Below, one piece after another: positions 46,825 to 55,931 of a DNA stretch of 64,000 nt. Each line of letters starts with the position of its first letter. The first letter of the stretch is position 1. The stretch spans positions 1 through 64,000 of the forward strand of contig NZ_NIJM01000014.1 in the NCBI RefSeq assembly GCF_002836945.1, given 5' to 3'. Made by a program: the position numbers and the translations under genes. The notes beneath the pieces are model-generated. The model made no database searches. It was given only the letters and a program-made list of their open reading frames with translations, and was not told the DNA's origin. The stretch is from Shewanella chilikensis (GTDB lineage: Bacteria > Pseudomonadota > Gammaproteobacteria > Enterobacterales > Shewanellaceae).

Positions 46825-48654
46825 CTACCCCCGCAATGCATCGTGTATCGTTTGAGCCATTTCTGGACTGATCCCTGGCACTTTTGCCAATTCTGCCACA
46901 CTTGCCCCCTTCACTTGTTGTAATCCGCCCAGATATTGCAGCAAAGCCTTGCGTCTTTTGGGACCAATCCCCGGGATAGACTCCAAGCTTGAGGTGTTGC
47001 GGGTCTTTTGACGTTTATTTCTATGACCGGTAATCGCAAACCTGTGGGATTCATCACGAATATGTTGAATAAGATGCAGCGCCGGCGAATCATCCGGCAG
47101 TGAAAAGCTCTCTTCGGTATCACCGAAGATAAGGGTTTCCAAGCCGGGTTTGCGGCTTTCGCCTTTGGCGACCCCAATAAGCGTAGGTACGGCCTCTATG
47201 CCGACAAACTTCTCGTTAACCACTTCCTGAGCCATTCTGAGTTGCCCAAGGCCGCCATCGATAAAAACGATATCCGGGATCTTGCCTTGGGCACTGACCT
47301 TATCAAACCTGCGAGTTAAGGCCTGCTTCATCGCCGCATAATCATCTCCGGGGGTAATACCCTTGATGTTGTAACGCCGATACTCGCTCTTGTCCGGCCC
47401 TTCGCGATTGAACACCACGCAGGAAGCCACAGTGCTCTCCCCCATGGTATGACTGATATCGAAGCACTCCATACGTTTAATCGGGGTGCTTTGTTCAAGC
47501 GCCTCTTCAAGCAGCAGAAATCTTTGCTCCACCGTATTGCGGTGGGCCAGCTTGGTATTGACCGCATTGGTAGCATTGGTCTTGGCCAGGCGCAAATAAC
47601 CGGCTCTGTCACCCCTGACTCGGGTGCGGATGGCCACTTTCTTGTTCAGCGCTTCCATCAGCACCTGTTCCAACTCTTCCAACTCCTCGTAGCCGTCACT
47701 CAGGAGAATTTCCCGCGGGATAGTACGCTGAATATCAACATTGAGATAAAACTGCAGCATAAAGGCTCTGAGTACTTCAGCCATTTCGGTCTGCGCCGGC
47801 ACGCTGGGGTAATAACTGCGACTGCCAAAAATCTTACCCTCGCGAATGAACAACAGATGGAAACAGGCCACCCCTGAGGCGTAGTGCACCCCAATCACGT
47901 CAAGATCACCATGGCTGGATGACACTTCCTGCTGCTCAGCCACCCGCCTGAGCGCCATGATCTGATCCCGATAGCGTGCCGCCTGTTCATAAGCCATGGA
48001 CTCGGCCGCCTGTTCCATTTTCTTGACCAAGGCGCTGAGCACCTGCTGATCCTTGCCCTTGAGAAACAGAGTTGCCAGCTTGACCTGCTCCTGATATTCC
48101 TCATCAGAGACCTTGCCGACACAAGGAGCGCTACAACGCTTGAGCTGGTATTGCAAACAGGGACGCGAGCGCGCCTTGTAGTAGAGATCGTCACATTGAC
48201 GAATAGGAAACAGCTTCTGCATCAAATGCAGGCTTTCACGCACCGCACCACCATTGGGATAAGGCCCAAAATACTGCCCCTTCTCCCGCTGCGGTCCCCT
48301 GTGGTAGGCGAGCCTGGGGTGCCTGTGCTGGCTCAGCAAAATAAAGGGGTAAGACTTATCATCCCTGAGCAGCACATTGTATTTCGGCAAGTACTGCTTG
48401 ATGTAATCGTTTTCCAGGATCAGCGCTTCGGTTTCACTGTGAGTCAGTGTCACATCGATATTAGCGATATGAGACACCAGCGCCTGAGTCTTCACATTAG
48501 GAAGATTCTTGCGAAAATAAGACGATAGCCGTTTCTTGAGATCTTTGGCCTTGCCCACATAAATCACACTACCGGCACTGTCGTACATACGATAGACGCC
48601 CGGTGCCGAGGTCAGATTTTTAAGAAAAAGCTTGGGATTGAATTCCTGCGGCAT
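46825..48654 (-). CDS. uvrC: UvrC, excinuclease subunit C
   Basis: A 609-residue nuclease that makes both incisions in nucleotide excision repair. The N-terminal GIY-YIG domain ([20 protein letters not shown]) handles the 3' cut, a UVR segment follows near residues 200-235, the RNase-H-like domain ([28 protein letters not shown]) makes the 5' cut, and helix-hairpin-helix motifs close the protein ([19 protein letters not shown]). Length equals that of E. coli UvrC (610). Confidence 0.97.
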   Translation of the reverse strand: MPQEFNPKLFLKNLTSAPGVYRMYDSAGSVIYVGKAKDLKKRLSSYFRKNLPNVKTQALVSHIANIDVTLTHSETEALILENDYIKQYLPKYNVLLRDDKSYPFILLSQHRHPRLAYHRGPQREKGQYFGPYPNGGAVRESLHLMQKLFPIRQCDDLYYKARSRPCLQYQLKRCSAPCVGKVSDEEYQEQVKLATLFLKGKDQQVLSALVKKMEQAAESMAYEQAARYRDQIMALRRVAEQQEVSSSHGDLDVIGVHYASGVACFHLLFIREGKIFGSRSYYPSVPAQTEMAEVLRAFMLQFYLNVDIQRTIPREILLSDGYEELEELEQVLMEALNKKVAIRTRVRGDRAGYLRLAKTNATNAVNTKLAHRNTVEQRFLLLEEALEQSTPIKRMECFDISHTMGESTVASCVVFNREGPDKSEYRRYNIKGITPGDDYAAMKQALTRRFDKVSAQGKIPDIVFIDGGLGQLRMAQEVVNEKFVGIEAVPTLIGVAKGESRKPGLETLIFGDTEESFSLPDDSPALHLIQHIRDESHRFAITGHRNKRQKTRNTSSLESIPGIGPKRRKALLQYLGGLQQVKGASVAELAKVPGISPEMAQTIHDALRG

Positions 48655-48719
48655 GAACCCACTCTATGAATAACGGCTGAGGAGATAAAGATTTCAGGGA
48701 CAGAAAACAACAAAAGAAA

Positions 48720-48738
48720 GAGGGAGCCATGGCTCCCT
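48720..48738 (-). terminator. Terminator-like hairpin after uvrY
   Basis: AGGGAGCC-AT-GGCTCCCT is a near-perfect palindrome giving a seven- to eight-base stem. On the minus strand it is followed by a T-rich run (CTTTCTTTTG). It sits between uvrY and uvrC and probably ends part of the uvrY transcripts. Confidence 0.65.
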
Positions 48739-48745
48739 GTGTAAA

Positions 48746-49390
48746 TCAGAACTGCCCGGTATCGAGCATTTTATAACGAATCGCCAACCGGGTCAGCTCC
48801 ACATCACCGCTGATCCCCAGTTTAGCAAACAAGCGATAGCGGTAGCTGTTAACTGTCTTGGGACTGAGGTTCAACTGCTCGGAGATATCATTGACCTTCT
48901 CACCATTGGTGATCATCATCATGATCTGCAGTTCCCGCTCAGACAGAGATTTGAAGGGGTTTTCATCCGTCTGATCAAACTGGCTCAAGGCCATCTGCTG
49001 GGCAATTTCCGGTGACAGATATCGCTGACCGTGAGCAACCTGTCGAATAGCTTGGATCACCTCCGGCGGCTTGGCTCCCTTGGTCAAATAACCGGAAGCT
49101 CCGGCCTGCATCACCTTGGTCGGGAAGGGATCCTCTGAGTGGATTGTCAATACTATGATTCTGGCATGAGGCTGATAACGCAGAATTTTCCGGGTTGCTT
49201 CAAGCCCCCCTATTCCGGGCATATTCATATCCATCAAAATCACATCGGCTTCATTCTGCCGGCTCCACTGCACAGCAGCTTCACCATCACCAGCTTCTCC
49301 TACAACTTTAATGCCTTTTTCATCTTCAAGGATCCGGCGGATCCCGGTTCTGACCAACTCATGGTCATCCACCAAATATACGGATATCAA
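48746..49390 (-). CDS. uvrY: UvrY/GacA-family response regulator
   Basis: A 214-residue response regulator. The receiver domain has the acidic pocket D8-D9 and phospho-acceptor D54 (MDMNMPG), and the C-terminal LuxR-type helix-turn-helix reads LSERELQIMMMITNGEKVND then LSPKTVNSYRYRLF. UvrY/GacA pairs with BarA/GacS and drives csrB-type small RNAs that titrate CsrA. Two in-frame TTG codons compete, 49396 and 49390. The second is seven bases from the AAGGTGG motif and places the acceptor aspartate at 54 exactly as in E. coli UvrY, so it is chosen. Confidence 0.93.
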   Translation of the reverse strand: MISVYLVDDHELVRTGIRRILEDEKGIKVVGEAGDGEAAVQWSRQNEADVILMDMNMPGIGGLEATRKILRYQPHARIIVLTIHSEDPFPTKVMQAGASGYLTKGAKPPEVIQAIRQVAHGQRYLSPEIAQQMALSQFDQTDENPFKSLSERELQIMMMITNGEKVNDISEQLNLSPKTVNSYRYRLFAKLGISGDVELTRLAIRYKMLDTGQF

Positions 49391-49631
49391 CTTCAACCCA
49401 CCTTAATTATTGTCGGCCTTTTTGTGTAGCCCTGTTTCTTCGAAGCCTTTGGGATAATTTAGCCCATCTGCCAACAATAGAAAAGCGCAAGTTAACTTTA
49501 TGATTATAAAAGAAACTCATTCGTATATCGGTACCATTTGTCATCAGTGTGCAACAATCTTGTTTTTTGTTGCCGAGGAATTTGCTTGCAAATGCAATGA
49601 AATACCATCCAAAACAGCGTCATAGCCAGCT

Positions 49632-50156
49632 TCAATCCTCTTCTATCAACATATGTAAGTTTCGACCAACCCGCTTCAGGTCTCTCAAGGCAGCCGCTTC
49701 TGTAGCAATACGCAGCGGTCTTTGCGGAATTTTGATGGTATTGTGCAAAATATCCATGTCATCGCGCTTGGTATGGGTAAATTCGATAGTGCCATAGGGA
49801 GTCTTGAATACCCCCTTTCGACCTGTGGTCATCACAGTAAGGTAGCTGATAGGGATCTGCGAAATCGCACCATATTCAGACAGGGCCGATTCCAGCGAAA
49901 CATAGTTATACTCACCACGCCGCAGCGCACAGGCGATATGCTCCACCGCAAAACAATCTCGTCGGCTCAGCGCAAACAGGTATACACCGCGGCAGGGTCT
50001 TTCCAGGATCCCCTGCTTTATCAACCTAGGCAGGCTTTGTTTAAATGCTTCCTGGGTATCATCGAAAAACACCCGCCTAAGATTCCCTTTGGTGTAAACA
50101 TAGATACCTTGACGGTCAAAACGATGTAGCCGTTGCAAAGCAGTACTGATATCCAT
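49632..50156 (-). CDS. AbiEi-type antitoxin-like regulator, orphan
   Basis: A 174-residue protein resembling the AbiEi antitoxin family of type IV toxin-antitoxin systems. An N-terminal winged-helix region (LPRLIKQGILERPCRGVYLFA, about residues 40-60) is followed by the family-like YNYVSLESALSEYGAIS block (about 85-101) and a C-terminal domain with a basic patch (RDLKRVGRNLHML). AbiEi represses its own operon and opposes the nucleotidyltransferase AbiEii, usually encoded just downstream. Here only 235 bases separate it from uvrY, too little for a toxin. It may be a surviving antitoxin or a regulator reused for something else. Confidence 0.65.
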   Translation of the reverse strand: MDISTALQRLHRFDRQGIYVYTKGNLRRVFFDDTQEAFKQSLPRLIKQGILERPCRGVYLFALSRRDCFAVEHIACALRRGEYNYVSLESALSEYGAISQIPISYLTVMTTGRKGVFKTPYGTIEFTHTKRDDMDILHNTIKIPQRPLRIATEAAALRDLKRVGRNLHMLIEED

Positions 50157-50751
50157 AACGCCATCAAGTCAACTTAAAAGTTAATGATAGAATACCTAAC
50201 TGTCCACTTAAGATCTATTGGTAGCTGACCTTGCCTGACTAAACAGCCCTCTTTATAACGCTGAACGCTGCAATCCTTTGCCCGGAGCAGTCTAAATCAG
50301 CCTTTGAATAATGGTGCAGGAATCCCCCAGCGTATACGCGCAGCAAAAACGATAGATATCCCAGCCGACACCCGAAAACAAACAGCTATTTGCTGATCAA
50401 GGCTCAGTTGATGATCCTCAAAGCAAGAAAAGGCCAAGGGCTGCACTTGATCAATTCCAAAGATACTGGCTCAGACATTGGTCCACAGATGTTTTGATGC
50501 CAAGTCTCAAATATCGTCCCAGGCAGGAAAACCAACACGTTCAAATCTGCTTTCAGGACTCATATCACGACCACTATTACACGCCTTAAAGACACTGATG
50601 CCTTGTACATTTACGACTTCAATTCGAAGAAAACCGCAAAACACGGTTGATTCGGCTAAACTCAAAACTGAACTCACCACGGGTTTGATAAACCAGACCA
50701 AATCGCTAAAAAAGCGCGATTTCAACCTCCCTGCTTCAGGAGAACCTATCT
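50157..50751. other. Long intergenic region with no assigned gene
   Basis: 595 bases between the AbiEi-like gene and a VOC gene. A 72-codon minus-strand frame (50507-50725, TTG start) gives a protein-like sequence ending FERVGFPAWDDI, but its start has no properly spaced ribosome binding site and I do not recognise it. AAATCGC (50700-50706) and GCGATTT (50716-50722) form a small hairpin just before the VOC ribosome binding site. Nothing else is supported. Confidence 0.4.
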
Positions 50752-51138
50752 ATGAACTCCCCTTTTACCACCCATGGAGCCTTGAGCTGGCATGAACTAA
50801 CCGCCAGTGACTCCGAACGGGCAATGCGGTTTTACGGTGAGATTTTTGGATGGAGTTTCAAAAAAATGCAGTTACCACAAGGCCCCTACCACATTATAGA
50901 AAATGACGGCATCAGCATAGGCGGTATTACTGACAGTCCGGCGCCAGCCATGCCTAGCAACTGGACCGGCTATATTACCGTGAAGGATATCGACGCCGTC
51001 GCTATCAAGGCCAAAGAGTTAGGAGGCGATATTCTTTTTGGTCCGGAAGATATTCCCCAAGTAGGCCGATTTTGCTGGATAAAGGATCCCTGCGGAGCCA
51101 TTATCGCTGCCATCACTTACAGCAGCCCCAAAGCATAA
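50752..51138 (+). CDS. VOC-superfamily protein, two-module glyoxalase type
   Basis: A 128-residue member of the VOC superfamily of the kind annotated as 27-kDa-antigen/CFP-30B-like. The pattern GALSWHELTASDSERAMRFY then IFGWSFKKMQLPQGPYHII opens the fold and GRFCWIKDPCGAIIAAITY closes it. CAGGAG stands about eight bases before ATG 50752. Substrate unknown. Not closely similar by eye to the other VOC gene at 23629. Confidence 0.85.
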   Translation: MNSPFTTHGALSWHELTASDSERAMRFYGEIFGWSFKKMQLPQGPYHIIENDGISIGGITDSPAPAMPSNWTGYITVKDIDAVAIKAKELGGDILFGPEDIPQVGRFCWIKDPCGAIIAAITYSSPKA

Positions 51139-51418
51139 GTAACGAACAGCAGCTATGGTTTGGGTTTGCTATGTTGACCCGGAACATACCGGACTTTTCC
51201 GGCCTGGGGTATCGCCCTCTTACAGATGAAATGTTCAGCAAAAAATTGTTAATTATTGCAACTTGAATTAGCAATATTTTCTTTTTTGTATGACATATGT
51301 ATCAGGGCCGGATAACAAAGATTATAGGTTCAGAAGTGACTTACAAAGCATGCCGAATACGCGTTAGAATAACGCCAAATTTTTGCTGCAAACCTGCTTC
51401 AAGGGATCTCACACCGCT

Positions 51419-54400
51419 ATGCCCAATGTGCTGACTCAGCTCTTTTCCCGCTTTCGCCAGGCGCCGCTCGCCATCAAGACAAGCATCTATCTTCTCCTCG
51501 GGTATAGCCTCTACGCCCTGCTGCTTGGTGGGCTTGCTCCATGGGTGATAAAGTCGCAAACCCCCAAGCAACTGCAACAACTGCTCGGCCGTCAGGCCAG
51601 CCTGAAGGATATCAGCATCAACCCCTTCCTTCTCAGAGTCCGCCTGGATAATTTCGTCCTGCAGGAGAGCAACCCACAGCAAGTCTTTATGTCTTTCACA
51701 CAGCTTGAGTTGGAACTGGCATTTTGGCGCTCACTGACCCAAGGGGCCATCGCCATAGATCATATCTATCTCGTTGAACCACAAGTGAATGTGCAAAGGC
51801 TTGCGTCAGAGGATGACCAAGCTCAATTCAACTTCAGCGATATGCTTGCCCACCTTGAAGTCAATCAAGCACCGCAAGCCGAGGCAACAGAAGACGCCAC
51901 CGAACCGCCCAGAGTTATTGCCCGGGACATCCGGGTAACAGAGGGTAAGTTCGCTTATATGGATAAGGTCGCCAATACAGAGCTTAGTTACGACGAGCTT
52001 AATTTCAGCCTGCAAGCTTTGGATACCAAGGCTTATAGCCTCAGTTTGCCGGAAGACGAGAACAAACCTGTACTGGCGAAAGATGCCAACCGCTATGCCC
52101 TATCCTTGACCGGCAGCGACAACGGACAATTGCAGACTCAGGGACAATTTCAACTGCAGCCACTTGAAATCACCGGCGAGCTGCAACTGGCCAAAATTTC
52201 CCTGCTACCCTTCTGGCCGTTTGCCGATGGGCTTATCGCTGCCAAACTCAGTGACGGCGAACTCAGCTTCCAAAGTCAGTACCAGTTGAAACAGCAACAA
52301 GAGCAACTGCATTACAGTACCCACAAGGGTCGGTTTATTCTGGAAAATCTGCTGTTCTCCGACCAACAGCGAGCCAGAGTCAAGTTACCGCTGTTGGCGC
52401 TGGATAACATTCGGGTGGACGGCGACAACCAAAGTGTCGATATCGACGAACTGGCGCTGCAAGGCCTATGGGCCGATGCCCGCCTGGATAAGCAAGGGCT
52501 GGATCTACAGCAGCTCTTTATGCCAGCCACAAATGCCAAGCCAGATAACACCGCGGCCAAGGCTCAAGTGGAACCAGCGGTAGCCCAACCAAAGGCGGCA
52601 ACTGAAACCGAGGCGCAAAATAAGGCCACAGCGAAAGAAAAAGTCACAGCGAAAGAAAAAGTCACAGCGAAAGAAAAAGCCACAGTAGAAGATAATGCTA
52701 CAGCGCGAGAGAAAGCCACAGCGCATAAAGCCTCAGAGACAAACAAAGCCCTGGAGCAAGACAAGCAATGGCTGCTGACTATTGGCAAAATCAGTCTCAA
52801 AGATACAGATCTCAATCTGTTTGAGCAGCAGCAAAGCAATGGTGTCCACTGGCGTGTCTATCCATTGGATATCACCACAGGTCCAGTGCGTTCCAATTTC
52901 GAAGGAAACATAAACTACCAGTTGCAGCTGGCGCTGAGTTCTGATGCCCAAAACCCACCGGAAACCAGCCAAGGCCAGTTCAGCTCCACAGGCGCGATAG
53001 ATGCCAAGGCATTCACTGTCAATGGCGAGCTGGCGCTGACTGAGTTGGAGCTACAGCAGTTCCAACCCTATCTGGCGCCCTATCTCAATATGCAGCTTGA
53101 AAGCGGCAAGTTGAGCACTCAGGGCAAGTTCATTGCCAACGCTGAGGGTAAGGCCCATTTTCAGGGACAAGCCGCAATTGGCAAACTGCTTATCAAGGAT
53201 GGATTGGCATTTGAGCCTCTGCTGAAATGCCAGAATATGGCCATAGATGAGATGAGCTTTGATTCCGAAGCAAACAGCCTCAAAATCAGTAATATATTGC
53301 TGGATAAGCCATATGCCAAGGTGATGATCACCGAAGATAAGCGCACTAATATCGGCGAGCTGATCCGCGCCGAACCTCTTGGTGAAAACTCAGTGGCTCA
53401 GTCGCAGACAAAGCAAAGCCAAACAATCGAAGCGCCGCAGCAAACGGCCGCCAAGACAAAAACCAACGCCAAAGCCTCGGCTGATAAGGCATTTAAACTG
53501 GATATCGGCAGCATTGCCATCAACAACGGCTCGGCCTATTTCGCCGATAACTCCCTCACTCCTAACTTTGCTTCAGGTATCGAGCGGCTTGAAGGCAAGA
53601 TAAGCCAGCTGTCCTCTACTCCGGGAACAAAGGCCAGTGTCGATATCAAGGGCAAGATAGACAAGTATGCTCCAGTCACCTTAAGGGGGGAAGTGAACCC
53701 GCTGCTGGAAAAACCTTATCTGGATCTGGATTTGGTATTCAAGAGTGTCGAATTGACCTCGGTGAATCCCTATTCGGGCACCTATGCCGGTTACTATATA
53801 GACAAGGGACAGCTGTCTTTGGCACTCAACTATCAACTGGAAGACAACCAGCTGAAGGGAGACAATCATCTGGTGATAGATCAACTTAAGCTGGGTAAAC
53901 CCAGTGATTCCGATCTGGCCACCAGTTTGCCGATTACCTTGGCTATCGCCCTTTTGCAGGACAGACATGGGGTGATAGATCTTGGCTTACAGGTTTCAGG
54001 CGATCTCGACAGTCCAAGTTTCAGCTTCGGCAGTATAGTGATGACCGCCATCACCAATGTCATCACCAAGGCGGTCACCGCCCCCTTCTCTTTATTGGCC
54101 GGTCTGGTTGGCAGTGATGAAGAGCTGAACCTGGTCGCTTTCCAACCCGGTATAGCCACACTGGACGCTGACGCCGAAGATAAGCTGAGCAAGCTGGCCA
54201 AGGCGCTGGATGACAGGCCCAAGCTGCAATTGAGCATTGAAGGCAGCGTGGCGCAGCGGGAAGACAGTGAGGCGCTGGCAGAGCAAAAACTGCAGCTGCA
54301 ACTACTCAAGGCCAGCAAGCTTACAGCCCTACCGGACAAGCTGAGCGCCAGTCGATTCCCTACCCAAGGTAAGCTGGCAGATACCCTGGTGGAGCTGTTT

Positions 54401-54718
54401 GAACAGCAGCTCAAACTGGACGCCGATGCAGAAAAAGACAAATTGAAGCAAAGACTTGCCGAAAAGGCCGACGGTGAAAAAGTCGATGAAGATACCCTGC
54501 TCACCGTCTGGCATATGGGCCTTTACAACCAACTGCTCAGCGCTCAGGAGATCAGCAATAACGAGCTGGCTAATCTGGCTCAGGCCAGGGCCCAGGCCAT
54601 TAAAGCCTTCCTGGTGGACAGCGCAGCCGTCGCCCCGGAAAGAGTCTTCCTGCTGGACAGTAAAACAGAGATGAAACAGGATGCTTCTCAGGCAATTTTG
54701 TCGCTGAATGCCGAGTAA
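51419..54718 (+). CDS. DUF748 family, AsmA-like large envelope protein
   Basis: A 1099-residue protein with one N-terminal membrane helix (about residues 18-40, SIYLLLGYSLYALLLGGLAP) and a very long beta-rich periplasmic part, as in the DUF748 branch of AsmA-like proteins, some of which are thought to carry lipids across the periplasm. Conserved blocks include LGRQASLKDISINPFLLRV near 55 and SVELTSVNPYSGTYAGYYI near 785. A run of hexapeptide repeats (TAKEKV) lies near residues 404-439. The frame opens with TTG 51383, but ATG 51419 with AAGGGA upstream puts the helix in its usual place. It is monocistronic and ends at a palindromic terminator. Confidence 0.82.
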   Translation: MPNVLTQLFSRFRQAPLAIKTSIYLLLGYSLYALLLGGLAPWVIKSQTPKQLQQLLGRQASLKDISINPFLLRVRLDNFVLQESNPQQVFMSFTQLELELAFWRSLTQGAIAIDHIYLVEPQVNVQRLASEDDQAQFNFSDMLAHLEVNQAPQAEATEDATEPPRVIARDIRVTEGKFAYMDKVANTELSYDELNFSLQALDTKAYSLSLPEDENKPVLAKDANRYALSLTGSDNGQLQTQGQFQLQPLEITGELQLAKISLLPFWPFADGLIAAKLSDGELSFQSQYQLKQQQEQLHYSTHKGRFILENLLFSDQQRARVKLPLLALDNIRVDGDNQSVDIDELALQGLWADARLDKQGLDLQQLFMPATNAKPDNTAAKAQVEPAVAQPKAATETEAQNKATAKEKVTAKEKVTAKEKATVEDNATAREKATAHKASETNKALEQDKQWLLTIGKISLKDTDLNLFEQQQSNGVHWRVYPLDITTGPVRSNFEGNINYQLQLALSSDAQNPPETSQGQFSSTGAIDAKAFTVNGELALTELELQQFQPYLAPYLNMQLESGKLSTQGKFIANAEGKAHFQGQAAIGKLLIKDGLAFEPLLKCQNMAIDEMSFDSEANSLKISNILLDKPYAKVMITEDKRTNIGELIRAEPLGENSVAQSQTKQSQTIEAPQQTAAKTKTNAKASADKAFKLDIGSIAINNGSAYFADNSLTPNFASGIERLEGKISQLSSTPGTKASVDIKGKIDKYAPVTLRGEVNPLLEKPYLDLDLVFKSVELTSVNPYSGTYAGYYIDKGQLSLALNYQLEDNQLKGDNHLVIDQLKLGKPSDSDLATSLPITLAIALLQDRHGVIDLGLQVSGDLDSPSFSFGSIVMTAITNVITKAVTAPFSLLAGLVGSDEELNLVAFQPGIATLDADAEDKLSKLAKALDDRPKLQLSIEGSVAQREDSEALAEQKLQLQLLKASKLTALPDKLSASRFPTQGKLADTLVELFEQQLKLDADAEKDKLKQRLAEKADGEKVDEDTLLTVWHMGLYNQLLSAQEISNNELANLAQARAQAIKAFLVDSAAVAPERVFLLDSKTEMKQDASQAILSLNAE
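52628..52735 (+). repeat. 18-bp tandem repeat coding TAKEKV units
   Basis: Five full and one partial unit of 18 bases. The first three are nearly identical (52628-52681) and the next two diverged (52682-52717). The encoded Thr-Ala-Lys-Glu-Lys units form a charged linker between beta-rich parts of the DUF748 protein. The unit is a multiple of three, so copy changes keep the frame. Confidence 0.9.
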
Positions 54719-54741
54719 TCAATATCGATATCCCCGGAACC

Positions 54742-54763
54742 AGGCGCGCATGCGCGCCTTTTT
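54742..54763 (+). terminator. Terminator of the DUF748 gene
   Basis: AGGCGCGCATGCGCGCCT is a full palindrome folding into a GC-rich stem with a short loop, followed by TTTTTA. It lies 24 bases after the stop and before the convergent dehydrogenase gene. Confidence 0.85.
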
Positions 54764-54798
54764 ATCCAGATCTGAGATCAGACTTTCTTATCAGGGGA

Positions 54799-55677
54799 TT
54801 ACTTGTTGCGACACTTTTCCTGACGCGCCATCAAACTGGAAGTATCCCAGCGATTGCCGCCCATAGCCTGCACTTCTGCGTAAAACTGATCAACCATGGC
54901 AGTCAGCGGCAGATGCGAACCATTACGTCTGGCTTCATTGAGGGCTATACCTAAATCTTTGCGCATCCAGTCCACCGCAAATCCAAAATCATACTCCCCC
55001 TTCAGCATGGTCTTGTGACGATTTTCCATCTGCCAGCTCTGGGCCGCGCCTTTGCTGATCACCTCAACCACCTTTTCGCCATCGAGCCCGGCGCTCTTGG
55101 CAAAATGCATGGCTTCGGCCAAACCTTGTACCACCCCAGCGATACAGATTTGATTGACCATCTTGGTCAACTGCCCGGCGCCAACATCTCCCAATAGTTC
55201 GGCGCAGCGGGCATAAGCAGCCATCACAGGTTTTACCCGCGCAAATACCGCTTCAGAGCCGCCGGCCATAATGGTCAATACCCCATTCTCGGCACCGGCC
55301 TGACCGCCGGAGACAGGTGCGTCCATAAAAGCAATTTCCTTCTCGGCCAGCAAAGCGGCCAACTCCCGCGCCACATCGCATGAGGCTGTAGTGTGATCGA
55401 CAAAGATACTGCCCGGAGCCATACCATGCACAGCGCCCTCTTCTCCCAGCACAACCTGGCGTAAGTCATCATCATTGCCGACGCAGGCAAAAACAATGTC
55501 CTGCCCCTCGGCAGCTTGGGCCGGAGTTGCACAGCAGCGCCCACCAAACTCTACCGCCCAGGCCTCAGCCTTGGAGAAAGTACGGTTGTAAACAGTGACC
55601 TGGTGTCCCTGTTTTTGCAGATGCCCAGCCATGGGATACCCCATAACACCTAGACCGAGAAATGCGACATTCGCCAT
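54799..55677 (-). CDS. 3-hydroxyisobutyrate dehydrogenase family oxidoreductase
   Basis: A 292-residue NAD(P)-dependent beta-hydroxyacid dehydrogenase. The Rossmann motif is FLGLGVMGYPMAGHL (residues 6-20), substrate binding is by FMDAPVSGGQAGAENG (118-133), and the catalytic lysine is K172 in GAGQLTKMVNQ. Members act on 3-hydroxyisobutyrate, tartronate semialdehyde, succinic semialdehyde or related acids, and sequence alone does not pick one. No valine-degradation genes flank it. A pair of inverted repeats lies 60-120 bases upstream. Confidence 0.9.
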   Translation of the reverse strand: MANVAFLGLGVMGYPMAGHLQKQGHQVTVYNRTFSKAEAWAVEFGGRCCATPAQAAEGQDIVFACVGNDDDLRQVVLGEEGAVHGMAPGSIFVDHTTASCDVARELAALLAEKEIAFMDAPVSGGQAGAENGVLTIMAGGSEAVFARVKPVMAAYARCAELLGDVGAGQLTKMVNQICIAGVVQGLAEAMHFAKSAGLDGEKVVEVISKGAAQSWQMENRHKTMLKGEYDFGFAVDWMRKDLGIALNEARRNGSHLPLTAMVDQFYAEVQAMGGNRWDTSSLMARQEKCRNK

Positions 55678-55737
55678 GATATTTCCTTGATTGTTTTAAG
55701 TGCGGGAACAGGCTGGCCCGATTGCCGGCCATGCTTC

Positions 55738-55796
55738 AAAACCTTTGGCGTAAAGCCAAGGTTTTGGTTTAAAGCAAAATTCTTAGTTTAAACCAA
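55738..55796. promoter_or_regulatory. Two adjoining inverted repeats, candidate operator
   Basis: The first repeat pairs AAAACCTTTGGC (55738-55749) with GCCAAGGTTTT (55755-55765), one base bulged. The second is a perfect 10-base repeat, TTGGTTTAAA (55764-55773) with TTTAAACCAA (55787-55796). They share two bases and precede the dehydrogenase gene start at 55677. No known regulator motif was recognised. Confidence 0.5.
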
Positions 55797-55896
55797 AGCC
55801 GAGAGTGACAATTCGAGCCGATGTTTAAGCCGCATTTTGCCATGGGGCAGCGTAAAGGAGAAGTTGATACAGGCAAACTCAGCATCCCGCATACAG

Positions 55897-55920
55897 AAAA
55901 GAGCCACGAATGTGGCTCTT
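55897..55920 (-). terminator. Terminator of yciA
   Basis: AAGAGCCAC pairs with GTGGCTCTT around a four-base loop; on the minus strand it is followed by TTTTCTGT. It lies 12 bases past the yciA stop. Confidence 0.85.
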
Positions 55921-55931
55921 GAAATCAAAAC

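Noticed and set aside
49500-49631. Possible AbiEii toxin remnant downstream of the AbiEi-like gene
   Set aside because: Translating the reverse strand gives only about 40 codons before a stop, with no nucleotidyltransferase motif.
49549-49797. 82-codon plus-strand frame opposite the AbiEi-like gene
   Set aside because: Antisense shadow of the AbiEi-like gene with no supporting features.
50478-50795. 105-codon plus-strand frame reading into the second VOC gene
   Set aside because: It overlaps the VOC start in another frame, and the VOC gene has a well-placed CAGGAG and clear family sequence.
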